From assembly GCF_000612805.1 (NCBI RefSeq), contig NZ_HG964405.1:195963-259962 (forward strand): a DNA stretch of 64,000 bases, in the 5' to 3' direction. Shown in pieces: positions 43,733-52,737 of this stretch (positions are counted from its first letter, which is position 1; the number at the start of each line of letters is the position of its first letter). The stretch comes from Bacillus ndiopicus. Lineage in GTDB: Bacteria; Bacillota; Bacilli; Bacillales_A; Planococcaceae. Position numbers and translations under genes: made by a program. The notes under the pieces were generated by a model. That model saw nothing but the letters and a program-made list of their open reading frames with translations, had not been told where the DNA came from and made no database searches.

Positions 43733-44218
43733 TTAAAGTTCCTCATTAAGAGCCTTTTTCGGCTTCACTATACCATAAACAGCACCGGCAATAGCGCTTA
43801 GCGTATGAATTAATAGAAATGTGTAGTAGTTGATAACCGCTCGATTTGTATACTCATTTAATATCGGAAAACCATAAATTTTTGAATTGGGGTCGCTCGT
43901 TGTACCGCCAAGCGATGCATACACTTCATTTTTATACTGCCAAGCATAATAGCTTGTAACAAGGACAAGCCCTACACCAGCGATTAGTAAAATATTACGC
44001 AGCATTTTATCTTGTGCATGACGTGATAGCTCAGTCGAAAAACGGAATGTAATAAATGAGCTTAATAAAATAAACGGCGCAACCAGTACAATACCGACAA
44101 TGCCTAAATTTCCATGTTTTACTGTATTTTCAGGTTGGAATGTAAAAAAATACTCAATTATCATAACGCCGAATAAGGAAATGGCGATGCTAATGAGCCA
44201 GCTTCGTCTTAGTCGCAT
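43733..44218 (-). CDS. Four-helix membrane protein, unknown function
   Basis: 161 residues behind GAGGAGG. Four hydrophobic helices: WLISIAISLFGVMIIEYFF, LGIVGIVLVAPFILLSSFITF, NILLIAGVGLVLVTSYYAW and YYTFLLIHTLSAIAGAVYGIV. Polar loops separate them, the longest (QYKNEVYASLGGTTSDPNSKIYG) between helices 3 and 4. No family is recognised. Confidence 0.6.
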   Translation of the reverse strand: MRLRRSWLISIAISLFGVMIIEYFFTFQPENTVKHGNLGIVGIVLVAPFILLSSFITFRFSTELSRHAQDKMLRNILLIAGVGLVLVTSYYAWQYKNEVYASLGGTTSDPNSKIYGFPILNEYTNRAVINYYTFLLIHTLSAIAGAVYGIVKPKKALNEEL

Positions 44219-44332
44219 ATAGAAAATACCTCCTCACCATTACCACTATACATGGAATGGTGATATCGTTCAATGCTGTAAATTGTAAATAATAATGGCA
44301 AGTTTTATAATGAGGGAAAGGGGGAACGGTCG

Positions 44333-44869
44333 ATGTTAAAAAAAGAAGAAACTGTACTTGTATTAATTGATATACAAGGCAAGCTTGCACAGATTGTAGA
44401 AAATAGTGAGAGTGTAATTCAGAATATTGCGAGAGCTGTTAAGGGAGCAAATGTATTAGAGCTACCGATTTTATGGCTTGAGCAATATCCAAAAGGCTTA
44501 GGACCGACAGTTGAAGCAATTGCCAATGAAATAGATGGACAGCCAATTGAAAAAATGACATTTAGCGCATATGATACAGAAGAATTTCGTGTAAAGCTTG
44601 AAGCTACAGGGCGCAAAAAAGTATTGCTTGCCGGGATTGAATCACATATTTGTGTCTATCAAACCGCAGCTCATTTACTTGCAAATGGCTATGAAGTAGA
44701 AGTATTAGTAGATTGTGTTTCATCTCGTACAGAGGAGAATTGCCAATTAGGTATTGATAAAATGGTACAGCTCGGTGCTAAACAAACAAGCGTAGAAATG
44801 GCTTTATTTGAAATGCAGCAAATCGCAAAAGGTGATGCATTTAAAGCAATTAGTGCCATTGTGAAATAA
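44333..44869 (+). CDS. Isochorismatase-family hydrolase
   Basis: 178 residues behind AAAGGGGG. Family features: the catalytic aspartate in VLIDIQGKLAQIV, a lysine in WLEQYPKGLGPTV, and the nucleophilic cysteine in AGIESHICVYQTAAHLL, the signature of isochorismatase/nicotinamidase-like cysteine hydrolases. The substrate is unknown; the short form matches the YcaC-like group. It diverges from the four-helix membrane protein. Confidence 0.85.
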   Translation: MLKKEETVLVLIDIQGKLAQIVENSESVIQNIARAVKGANVLELPILWLEQYPKGLGPTVEAIANEIDGQPIEKMTFSAYDTEEFRVKLEATGRKKVLLAGIESHICVYQTAAHLLANGYEVEVLVDCVSSRTEENCQLGIDKMVQLGAKQTSVEMALFEMQQIAKGDAFKAISAIVK

Positions 44870-44972
44870 TTTGAAATTTTATATAGAACAAACGTTCTTT
44901 TTGGTGTATAATAATTTTTGTAATACTGTGTAAGCTAATACTAAAATTCAATTGAATGAGGAGTGGGCAAAG

Positions 44973-45389
44973 ATGGCAATTAACGTATACTTAGTTTTTA
45001 ATGGGAAAACACGTGAGGCAATTGAACTTTACAAGGAAGCTTTTCAAACACAAGAAACACAAATAATGACTTTTGGAGAAGGTCACCAAAATGATGAATA
45101 CCCAATTCCAGAAGAAGCGAAAGATTTAGTTATGCATGCCCGTATGACAATAATGGGGTCAGAAATAATGTTCTCTGATACATTCCCAGGTCAACCACAC
45201 ACTGTAGGAAATAATGTTACATTATCAGTTTTAACGGATGATGAAGAAAAATTACGTTATGCTTTTGATGTATTAAAACGTGATGGCAATGTACAAATGG
45301 AGCTACAAGAAACATTTTGGAGCAAATGCTATGGCAACGTAGCAGATAAATTTGGTGTGGAATGGCAATTTAATTTAGAGCAAGCATAA
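44973..45389 (+). CDS. VOC-family protein, PhnB-like
   Basis: 138 residues from ATG 44973 behind TGAGGAGTG. It starts MAINVYLVFNGKTREAIELYKEAF and continues with MHARMTIMGSEIMFSDTFPGQPHTVGNNVTLSVLTDD and a final TFWSKCYGNVADKFGVEWQFN, typical of PhnB-like (glyoxalase/bleomycin-resistance fold) proteins. No reaction is established for most members. It ends at a symmetric terminator shared with the converging gene. Confidence 0.82.
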   Translation: MAINVYLVFNGKTREAIELYKEAFQTQETQIMTFGEGHQNDEYPIPEEAKDLVMHARMTIMGSEIMFSDTFPGQPHTVGNNVTLSVLTDDEEKLRYAFDVLKRDGNVQMELQETFWSKCYGNVADKFGVEWQFNLEQA

Positions 45390-45394
45390 TAAAA

Positions 45395-45420
45395 AGGAGT
45401 TGGGGAATTTCCCAACTCCT
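45395..45420. terminator. Terminator between converging VOC and F420-ligase-like genes
   Basis: AGGAGTTGGG (45395-45404) / CCCAACTCCT (45411-45420). The T-run lies on the minus strand (complement of AAAAA at 45390-45395), so it mainly serves the reverse gene. Confidence 0.8.
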
Positions 45421-45426
45421 CCATTA

Positions 45427-46617
45427 TTATTTTGTATAGTTATCGAAATAACCTTGAATGTAAATCATTGGTGTACCTTTATCGCCCGAGCCAGATGTTA
45501 AATCTGAAAGGGAGCCGATTAAGTCTGTTAGCTTACGAGGTGTTGTACCTTGCGCAGCCATTTGACCAGTTAAGTCTTCACCTTTATTAGTAATATATTC
45601 AGAAATTGCTGCTTTTAGCTCTTCACCGCGTAAATCAGCAAAGTCATTGTCAGCTAAATATTTTAATTTTACTTCATTTGGTGTACCTTCAAGACCTTTA
45701 GTATAGGCAGGCGATACAACAGGGTCAGCAAGCTCCCAAATCTTCCCTACAGGATCTTTAAATGCGCCATCGCCATAAACCATTACTTCAATTGTTTTGC
45801 CAGTTGCTTCTTTAATTTTTGCTTGAATATTATCAACAATTGGTTGGCAATTGTGAGGGAATAGTTTTACTGTATCTTCCGTCGCTTTATTTGAGCCAAG
45901 TAGACCGTATTCTGGGTTAAAGCCAGAGCCATCGATTGATTCAGATAAAATATTATCTAAAGTAAATACTTTCTCTGCACCATTATTCACTAATGTACGT
46001 TTTGTACGGAAGCGCGTATGAATATCACATGCTAAGACACTTTTTGTGTAGTCTAAAATTGTTTTCGGATTGTTTGAGAAAATAACTTCGCATTGTGCGC
46101 CTTCAGCTTCAATCAATTCTTTATAGTATTCAATATAATCTACACCAGTAAATGTGTGTTTTTTATAGCCGAAATGTTCACGGAATTCAGCTTCAGATAA
46201 AGTGTCTGTCCATGGGTTCACACCTTTAACATCTAATTCATCAATATCAACAAGGTGGTTACCAACTTCATCCGATGGATAACTTAACATAAGAACAACT
46301 TTTTTTGCACCCTTTGCAATACCACGTAAGCAGTTTGCGAAGCGGTTGCGTGAAAGAATAGGAAAAATGACACCGATTGTATCGTCACCAAACTTTGCAG
46401 CGATATCTTTTGCAATATGATCAACGCCTGCATAATTTCCTTGTGCGCGTGCTACAACCGATTCTGTAACAGTTATGATATCGCGATCTTCAATTTGGTA
46501 GCCCTCTACCTTTGCTGCATTTAATACTGTATCTACAACGATTTGCTCGATATCGTCACCTTCATTAATAATAGGACCACGAAGCCCTCGTACAACTGTT
46601 CCAACTACACGTTCCAT
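45427..46617 (-). CDS. Coenzyme F420-0:L-glutamate ligase-like protein
   Basis: 396 residues behind TAGGAGAG. The N-terminal part resembles the CofE fold: GTVVRGLRGPIINEGDDIEQIVVDTVL, DRDIITVTESVVARAQGNY, IFPILSRNRFANCLRGIAKGAKKVVLMLSYPSDEVGNHLVD. The end is DLIGSLSDLTSGSGDKGTPMIYIQGYFDNY. Genes of this length in Bacillales are annotated as F420-0 ligases although these bacteria are not known to make F420, so the true substrate is probably different. It diverges from a LysR regulator across a 20-bp inverted repeat. Confidence 0.78.
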   Translation of the reverse strand: MERVVGTVVRGLRGPIINEGDDIEQIVVDTVLNAAKVEGYQIEDRDIITVTESVVARAQGNYAGVDHIAKDIAAKFGDDTIGVIFPILSRNRFANCLRGIAKGAKKVVLMLSYPSDEVGNHLVDIDELDVKGVNPWTDTLSEAEFREHFGYKKHTFTGVDYIEYYKELIEAEGAQCEVIFSNNPKTILDYTKSVLACDIHTRFRTKRTLVNNGAEKVFTLDNILSESIDGSGFNPEYGLLGSNKATEDTVKLFPHNCQPIVDNIQAKIKEATGKTIEVMVYGDGAFKDPVGKIWELADPVVSPAYTKGLEGTPNEVKLKYLADNDFADLRGEELKAAISEYITNKGEDLTGQMAAQGTTPRKLTDLIGSLSDLTSGSGDKGTPMIYIQGYFDNYTK

Positions 46618-46698
46618 AGTATCTCTCCTAACATTTTCATCGATTGTGCCTCGGCTAAACCAAATTCCAATTTTTCTAATTTGTACTATTCGCCGGGC

Positions 46699-46747
46699 TT
46701 TTATCTTGATTCAGTGGGCGTCACGTCCCCACTGAATCAAGATAAAA
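46699..46747. repeat. Perfect 20-bp inverted repeat between divergent genes
   Basis: TTTTATCTTGATTCAGTGGG (46699-46718) and its exact complement at 46728-46747, separated by 9 nt. It lies between the F420-ligase-like gene and the LysR gene. The arm segment CCCCACTGA also occurs next to another hairpin near 54944. LysR sites are much shorter, so it is probably a repeat element or a cruciform rather than only an operator. Confidence 0.75.
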
Positions 46748-46826
46748 ACTACATTGTTTACTATACAGCAATCATATGTTATAAGTAAAATTAATAATAG
46801 TTATAGGGAGTATAAGTAGAATTAAT

Positions 46827-47723
46827 ATGATTGGAAAATTAGATTATTACCGTATTTTTAATGTCGTAAGCCAAAACAAAAGCTTTTCAAAAGCAGCGGA
46901 GGAGCTATTTATGACGCAATCTGCTGTAAGTCAAGCAATTTTAAAATTAGAAAAGGAGCTAGCAACACCACTTTTTCATCGTACCCCAAAGGGTGTTATT
47001 TTAACTGATGAAGGGCAAGTATTATATGAATATGTGCAATCAGCACTCGGTATTTTACATGCTGGAGAAGACAAGCTATTGGAATTCAAGCATTTGACGA
47101 CAGGTCAGCTACGAATCGGTGTAGGCGATACAATTTCACGTTATTTTTTACTACCATATTTAGAAATGTTTCATTTAAAATATCCTGGCGTTAGGCTCAA
47201 AGTATTGAATGGTACAACATCTGAAATACGCGATTTTATTAGAGCTGGGGAGGCGGATGTAGGCGTTTGTAATTTACCTATTCAAGATAATCAATTACAA
47301 GTACATCCATGCAAGCAAATTCATGATATTTTCGTTTGTGGGGAAAAATATAAAAACTTAACGAAAAAGCCTATCACATTGTCGCTATTAATGAAAATGC
47401 CACTTATTTTTCTTGGCAAAAAGGCCAATTCACGCAATTATGTTGAGCAATATTTAAAGGAACAAGGCTATCATTTAACGCCTGAATTTGAATTAGGTTC
47501 ACATGATTTATTGTTACAGTTTGCTCAAATCAATTTAGGTATTGCTTGTGTAACGAAAGAGTTTGCAATGGAATATTTAGAAAAAGGGCTATTGTATGAA
47601 TTGCCCTTGCAGGAGCCTTTACCAGAGCGTAGCATTGGAATTTGCCATTTAAAATCAGTCCCGCTTTCAAGGGCGGCAAGGAAGTTTAGTGAGCTGATTG
47701 CACCGACAGCATTTTTACCTTGA
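46827..47723 (+). CDS. LysR-family transcriptional regulator
   Basis: 298 residues. The N-terminal winged helix-turn-helix reads YYRIFNVVSQNKSFSKAAEELFMTQSAVSQAILKLEKELATPLFHRTPKGVILTDEGQ; the effector domain includes TGQLRIGVGDTISRYFLLPYLEMFH. It diverges from the F420-ligase-like gene, which is the natural candidate target. The effector is unknown. Confidence 0.93.
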   Translation: MIGKLDYYRIFNVVSQNKSFSKAAEELFMTQSAVSQAILKLEKELATPLFHRTPKGVILTDEGQVLYEYVQSALGILHAGEDKLLEFKHLTTGQLRIGVGDTISRYFLLPYLEMFHLKYPGVRLKVLNGTTSEIRDFIRAGEADVGVCNLPIQDNQLQVHPCKQIHDIFVCGEKYKNLTKKPITLSLLMKMPLIFLGKKANSRNYVEQYLKEQGYHLTPEFELGSHDLLLQFAQINLGIACVTKEFAMEYLEKGLLYELPLQEPLPERSIGICHLKSVPLSRAARKFSELIAPTAFLP

Positions 47724-47802
47724 AGTGAACAAAAGCGTCATGATGGATAAAAGCGTCACTTTTGGGCAACCTACAAGCAATTGAAATGCTGAGGTGGTCA
47801 AA

Positions 47803-49293
47803 ATGGTGGAAATTGAGCAATCAACGATGTGGCAAGAAGGTTTTGAGAATCGATTAAATGGGAAGCTACCTTGGCAAAATTGGTCGCTTTATAAAATGAA
47901 TTATGAGATGACACAAGCAAACTTAATTCCTGATTTTTCAGGCTTGCAATGTATAAAATATTTGCCGATGCTAACACCATTACAGCATCAAATTAATGCG
48001 GCGACAACTGTTATTGAGGAAATGCATGGTAAAGCCATTTTAGCAGATGAAGTAGGATTAGGGAAAACGATTGAAGCAGGTTTAATATTAAAGGAATACA
48101 TGATTCGCAATCTTGTTCAAAAAGCGCTTATTTTAGCACCGGCTTCACTAATTTCTCAATGGGTTGAGGAACTGTCAATGAAATTCCATATCCCTGCTGC
48201 AGCATACAATAAAAAATATTCACTTGATGGTTGTGATGTTGTTGTTATGAGCATGGATACTGCCAAAAAAAGCCCACATAGTGAAAGGATTTATGAGCAA
48301 AATTATGACATTATTATTATTGATGAGGCACATAAATTAAAAAATCATAAAACCCAGGTGTATCAATTTGTACAGGGCTTAAAGAAAAAGTTCTGCTTAT
48401 TATTAACTGCAACACCTATCCAGAATAATATTTTTGAATTGTTTTATTTAATTTCTCTATTAAAGCCAGGACATTTAGGGAGCTACGAGGCATTTCAGGC
48501 TGCTTTTTCTGCAAGCAAGCACTCTGCCCAGCACCATGAATTTTTGCAGGAGCTTGTTCATCAAGTGATGGTTCGAAATCGACGCGACAATACAAATATT
48601 GCTTGGACAAAGCGCCATGTGCAAATCGTACCGATTCATTTTTCGCCAGAGGAGCAGGCACTTTATACACAAATTAGCCAATTAGATGTGTCAAATCCCA
48701 TTACGCGCTTAACGTTGCAAAAGGAACTGTGCAGCAGTAAAGAGGCACTCTATGAAACATTATCGAAAATGCCTGCGCCACCTGAAGAAATACTGGCTGA
48801 ATTGCAGCAGCTAACAATCAATTCTAAGGCACAGAAAACAGTTGAGTTAATTCAGCAAATAAACAACAAGGTCATTATTTTTACAGAATATCGTGCGACG
48901 CAGCAATATTTACAAGCTTTTTTATATGAGAATGGTATCACATCTGTTTTGTTTAATGGGAAATTTAAAAAAAGCAAGCGTGATTATATGAAGCATCTAT
49001 TTAAAGAGCATGCACAAGTGTTAATTGCAACGGAGGCTGGCGGAGAGGGCATTAACTTGCAATTTTGTAGCCATGTCATTAATTATGATTTACCGTGGAA
49101 TCCAATGAAGCTAGAGCAGCGCATTGGACGTGTGCATCGTCTAGGGCAAAATGAGGATGTGCAAATCTATAATTTAGCAATAGAAAATACAATTGAACAG
49201 CATATTTTATCATTACTTTATAAGAAAATAGATGTATTTGAACAAGTAGTTGGTGAATTAGATGCGATATTAACTAATAGGAGTAAGGAATGA
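47803..49293 (+). CDS. yqhH: SNF2-family helicase/ATPase (YqhH-like)
   Basis: About 496 residues from ATG 47803 behind GAGGTGG. SF2/SNF2 motifs: LTPLQHQINAA (Q-like), ADEVGLGKTIEAGLIL (motif I, about residue 82), LILAPASLISQW (Ia), IIIDEAHKLKN (II), LLTATPIQNN (III), VLIATEAGGEGINLQFCSHVINYDLPWNP (V), and QRIGRVHRLGQ (VI). It probably translocates on nucleic acid; its role in Bacillus is unknown. The stop overlaps the yqhG start as ATGA. In B. subtilis the same pair adjoins the gcvT operon, which is absent here. Confidence 0.9.
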   Translation: MVEIEQSTMWQEGFENRLNGKLPWQNWSLYKMNYEMTQANLIPDFSGLQCIKYLPMLTPLQHQINAATTVIEEMHGKAILADEVGLGKTIEAGLILKEYMIRNLVQKALILAPASLISQWVEELSMKFHIPAAAYNKKYSLDGCDVVVMSMDTAKKSPHSERIYEQNYDIIIIDEAHKLKNHKTQVYQFVQGLKKKFCLLLTATPIQNNIFELFYLISLLKPGHLGSYEAFQAAFSASKHSAQHHEFLQELVHQVMVRNRRDNTNIAWTKRHVQIVPIHFSPEEQALYTQISQLDVSNPITRLTLQKELCSSKEALYETLSKMPAPPEEILAELQQLTINSKAQKTVELIQQINNKVIIFTEYRATQQYLQAFLYENGITSVLFNGKFKKSKRDYMKHLFKEHAQVLIATEAGGEGINLQFCSHVINYDLPWNPMKLEQRIGRVHRLGQNEDVQIYNLAIENTIEQHILSLLYKKIDVFEQVVGELDAILTNRSKE

Positions 49294-50063
49294 TTGCTAT
49301 GAATTCGCAGCAAATCAATCAATTTTTACATGATTTTTTTATCGAAACGGGCTGTGATGTTGAGCGACAAGAAGAGTTGCTTCATGTTCAGCTTTCTATA
49401 GAAATGGATAAAAAAATAATGAATCGCCCTTTTTATTGGAGATATATTGAAGCGACAAATGGAGAACCGAATCCTGCCCAACTAAAATTGACAACGAGCT
49501 TGCAGCGAGGGCAGGGGGAAATCATTCATTTTGGCTCACCGCGCTTACAGCAAATATACAGGGTGGTAGAGGAGTTTGGCGCCTACGTGCAAATGTATGA
49601 GGAAGCAGATGTAACAGCATCACAAGTTTTATTAACGCCTTGGCTAGCAGTCAATTATAAAGTGGCCTATTGCTGTGATTGTACAAAGGAAGTACTATAC
49701 TCATTTGGCTTGAATTTAATGACTGGCTATATGGTGCTTGATTTTCATTCTTCGCTAATACAAAAAAATTTGATTCCAACTAAGCCCGCTAACGGATTTT
49801 GTGTGCAGCATATTATTGCACCCCAAAGAGGGCTTGAACGTATACAAGCAGCTCTAAACGAAATAATCGTAGAGGATGATCATACATGGGCCAATGAGGC
49901 AATCGTAAAATGGCAGCGTGAGCAGCGCATATTAGATTACTTTTACGATGGGGTTGACGATAAGCCTGAAATGTATGAAATAGAGAAACAAGCATTGCAG
50001 GAACGATACGGGGCAAAAATTAAAATGACTATTGTAAATGGTGGCTTGTTTTACCTTAAGTAA
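49290..50063 (+). CDS. yqhG: YqhG-like protein
   Basis: 257 residues, coupled to yqhH through an ATGA overlap; a second ATG at 49299 is also possible. It contains no known catalytic motif. Recognisable segments are QINQFLHDFFIETGCDVERQEELLHVQL, NRPFYWRYIEATNGEPNPAQLKL and LLTPWLAVNYKVAYCCDCTKEVLYSFGLNL. The pairing with a SNF2-type ATPase in different genera suggests a shared task, but none is known. Confidence 0.8.
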   Translation: MIAMNSQQINQFLHDFFIETGCDVERQEELLHVQLSIEMDKKIMNRPFYWRYIEATNGEPNPAQLKLTTSLQRGQGEIIHFGSPRLQQIYRVVEEFGAYVQMYEEADVTASQVLLTPWLAVNYKVAYCCDCTKEVLYSFGLNLMTGYMVLDFHSSLIQKNLIPTKPANGFCVQHIIAPQRGLERIQAALNEIIVEDDHTWANEAIVKWQREQRILDYFYDGVDDKPEMYEIEKQALQERYGAKIKMTIVNGGLFYLK

Positions 50064-50100
50064 AAATAGCAGGGTATACGATTTTAATAAAATGTATAAA

Positions 50101-50140
50101 GGGTGCAATCCAAAGTTTCATCATACTTTGAATTGTACCC
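50101..50140. terminator. Bidirectional terminator between yqhG and the TetR gene
   Basis: GGGTGCAATCCAAAGT (50101-50116) pairs with ACTTTGAATTGTACCC (50125-50140), with T-rich flanks on both strands, between converging genes. Confidence 0.85.
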
Positions 50141-50152
50141 TTCTTTGTCATA

Positions 50153-51037
50153 TTAGTTTTTTAATAAAAATGCGATTTTATAAGACAATTCAACTGCCTC
50201 AGATTCATGTGATGTACTTTTAAATGCAGCGTGGTAAGACTGAAGTGTTGCTTTAATAACATGTTTACGAAGCTCATCGCGCATTAGCTCTTCCATTAAA
50301 AAAGCAGTAAGCTCTTTACCAGTTGCGCTTGTTTTAATATCTAATTGTTTAGCAAAGCCTTCCAATTGCTCAATTACATTTGCTTTTGTTATGACAGGCT
50401 TCGTTGCTTTATTTTGCAAAAGCTGTAATACATCAGCATTTAACAGTACATCATTTGTTTTCTGCATCGTTGGAAGTAATGCTTGTACATATTCTAAACC
50501 TTTTTGTACAAGTCGATGCAAATCGGCTGGTAAGTGATATGCACTTCGCCATGACATGGCTAAATAATGAGTGATACCAAAAAATATAACAGCACATTCA
50601 AAGGCATATGGTCGAATTTCTTCACCAAAAACATTTGTAAAGCGCTCTGTTAGCCATTGTATTTCATGAAAACGATGCTGGCGCAAGCCTTTCTTTAGTT
50701 CAAGATCACTAGATTGGAAAATGCCTTCAAACAATGTTATTAAATTTTGTTCCTCATGCAGCTTCATTGGCACAATTATTTGCTCAATTAGTACATCGAG
50801 ATCTTGTTCATTTTGATTGGCAAGTAGTTCATAGCGTTGTAGCTGCGCTGTATAACGAAGCTGCTCTAAAATTGCTAAAAAACATTCGTTTTTCGAAGTG
50901 AAATAATTATAAAATGTACCTTTTGAAATATTTGCATGCGCGATAATATCTTGTATCGATGTATGGTGGAAGCCTTTTTCTATAAAAAGCTGTAAGGATG
51001 CATCAATAATTTTCCTTTTTCTTGTGTTCACAGTCAT
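50153..51037 (-). CDS. TetR-family transcriptional regulator
   Basis: 294 residues, longer than the usual ~190-220. The DNA-binding part is RKRKIIDASLQLFIEKGFHHTSIQDIIAHANISKGTFYNYFTSKNECFLAIL. The extended C-terminal region (residues 180-294) has an added alpha-helical part with AFLMEELMRDELRKHVI. It diverges from an MFS transporter and is very likely its repressor. Confidence 0.92.
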   Translation of the reverse strand: MTVNTRKRKIIDASLQLFIEKGFHHTSIQDIIAHANISKGTFYNYFTSKNECFLAILEQLRYTAQLQRYELLANQNEQDLDVLIEQIIVPMKLHEEQNLITLFEGIFQSSDLELKKGLRQHRFHEIQWLTERFTNVFGEEIRPYAFECAVIFFGITHYLAMSWRSAYHLPADLHRLVQKGLEYVQALLPTMQKTNDVLLNADVLQLLQNKATKPVITKANVIEQLEGFAKQLDIKTSATGKELTAFLMEELMRDELRKHVIKATLQSYHAAFKSTSHESEAVELSYKIAFLLKN

Positions 51038-51048
51038 TCATTCCCTTA

Positions 51049-51150
51049 GGTTTTATACTGACATTCTATCTTTAAAACACTTATAATTCAAGGTTTTTAA
51101 ACTTTGAGTAAAAAATAGTTGCGAATTTTGGACTATGAGTATAAAATAGG
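51049..51150. promoter_or_regulatory. Divergent control region of the TetR regulator and MFS pump
   Basis: ACTTTGAGTAAAAAATAG (51101-51118) and ACTATGAGTATAAAATAG (51132-51149) form a direct repeat, and TTTTATACTGAC (about 51052-51063) is a related inverted copy. TTGCGA (51119-51124) with TATAAA (51140-51145) could be the promoter of the pump. The repeats overlap it and are candidate operators. Confidence 0.5.
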
Positions 51151-51199
51151 TCAAGTGAAACTTCGAAATATGAAATAATAAATAGAAAGGGTTTTAAAT

Positions 51200-52699
51200 A
51201 TGACAGCAGAAACAGCAAAAAAACCGCCATATTTAATGATTGCAATTTTATTTATTGGGACATTTGTAGCCTTTTTAAATAATACGTTATTAAATATCGC
51301 GTTACCGTCAATTATGGTTGACTTAAAAATTAAAGATTACTCAACGGTGCAATGGTTATCGACAGGTTACATGTTGGTGAGTGGGATATTAGTTCCAGCA
51401 TCGGCTTTTTTAATTACAAAATTTAAAAACCGAACAATTTTTATAGCTTCGATGGGATTATTTTTACTAGGAACAGTGATGGCTGCTTTTGCGCCTAGCT
51501 TTGGTATATTAATCGCAGGGCGTATGGTTCAAGCAGCAGGGGCAGCTACAATGTCTCCATTATTAATGAACATTATGTTAATTAGCTTCCCAATTGAAAA
51601 ACGCGGAACAGCGATGGGGCTATTTGGTTTAGTTATGTTTGCAGCGCCAGCTATTGGGCCAACATTATCTGGTTGGATTGTAGAGCATTATGATTGGCGC
51701 GTACTATTCGAAATGATTATTCCTTTTGCGGCGCTTAGCTTAGTTCTTGGTATATGGAAGCTACGCAATGTTATGCCAACACGAGAAGTAACAATTGATT
51801 ATTTATCACTCCTTTTATCAACGATTGGTTTTGGTGGCTTACTGTACGGTTTCAGTATGGCAGGTTCAAAAGGTTGGGGAGAACTAGAAGTATACGGCAC
51901 AATTATTATTGGTGCGCTTGGGTTAATTACATTTATTATACGTCAGCTTAAATTGGAAGAACCATTATTAAATTTAGCAGTATATAAGCACCCAATGTTT
52001 GCATTAGCATCGGTTATTTCGATGGTTATGTCTGTGGCGATGTTCTCTGGGATGATTTTGACGCCAGCATATGTACAAACAGTGCGCGGTATTTCACCGT
52101 TTGATGCAGGTTTAATGATGTTACCTGGAGCACTTGTTATGGGCTTTATGTCACCGATTACAGGGAAGCTCTTTGATAAGTATGGTCCCCGAGTTTTGGC
52201 GATTACAGGGATTTTAATTATGACTATTTCTACTTATTTTTTAACAAAACTGTCGATGGAATCTTCACATGCATATATTATTACGGTTTATACAGTGCGC
52301 TCATTAGGGATGTCACTTGTAATGATGCCGATAATGACAAATGGTTTAAACCAGATTCCAATGAAGTTAAATCCGCATGGTACAGCAATTAATAACACAG
52401 TACAGCAAGTAACAGGCGCAATTGGTACAGCAATTTTTGTAACGATTATGAACTCTCATACGAAGTCACGTGCAGCAGAGCTAGCAGCAGAGGCGAAGGA
52501 AAAAGCAATGGCGAGCGGTGTTCAACCTACAGAATCGCAAATTGCTGAAATGACAGCGCAAATCGGACAATCAGCGATGCTTGAAGGAATTAATTTTACG
52601 TTTTTAGTAGCAACGGGAGTTTCAATAGTTGCATTGATCTTAGCGTTTTTTGTAAAGCGCGTTGATGTAACACAACGAGAAGGCTACCAAGGAAAATAA
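51200..52699 (+). CDS. MFS multidrug transporter, DHA2 (EmrB/QacA-like) family
   Basis: 499 residues with the 14-helix pattern of DHA2 exporters. It starts PPYLMIAILFIGTFVAFLNNTLLNIALPSI, with YSTVQWLSTGYMLVSGILVPASAFL, a motif-A-like loop, and GRMVQAAGAATMSPLLMNI. Motif C is in GLVMFAAPAIGPTLSGWIVEHYDWR. It probably exports toxic compounds using the proton gradient; the substrates are unknown. It diverges from the TetR regulator and ends at a shared terminator. Confidence 0.93.
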   Translation: MTAETAKKPPYLMIAILFIGTFVAFLNNTLLNIALPSIMVDLKIKDYSTVQWLSTGYMLVSGILVPASAFLITKFKNRTIFIASMGLFLLGTVMAAFAPSFGILIAGRMVQAAGAATMSPLLMNIMLISFPIEKRGTAMGLFGLVMFAAPAIGPTLSGWIVEHYDWRVLFEMIIPFAALSLVLGIWKLRNVMPTREVTIDYLSLLLSTIGFGGLLYGFSMAGSKGWGELEVYGTIIIGALGLITFIIRQLKLEEPLLNLAVYKHPMFALASVISMVMSVAMFSGMILTPAYVQTVRGISPFDAGLMMLPGALVMGFMSPITGKLFDKYGPRVLAITGILIMTISTYFLTKLSMESSHAYIITVYTVRSLGMSLVMMPIMTNGLNQIPMKLNPHGTAINNTVQQVTGAIGTAIFVTIMNSHTKSRAAELAAEAKEKAMASGVQPTESQIAEMTAQIGQSAMLEGINFTFLVATGVSIVALILAFFVKRVDVTQREGYQGK

Positions 52700-52706
52700 A
52701 AAAAGT

Positions 52707-52730
52707 AGGCAAAGTCATTTCTGACTTTGC
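52707..52730. terminator. Bidirectional terminator between the MFS and PepF genes
   Basis: GGCAAAGTCA (52707-52716) / TGACTTTGCC (52721-52730), with A-run and T-run flanks that give a U-tract in both directions. Confidence 0.92.
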
Positions 52731-52737
52731 CCTTTTT

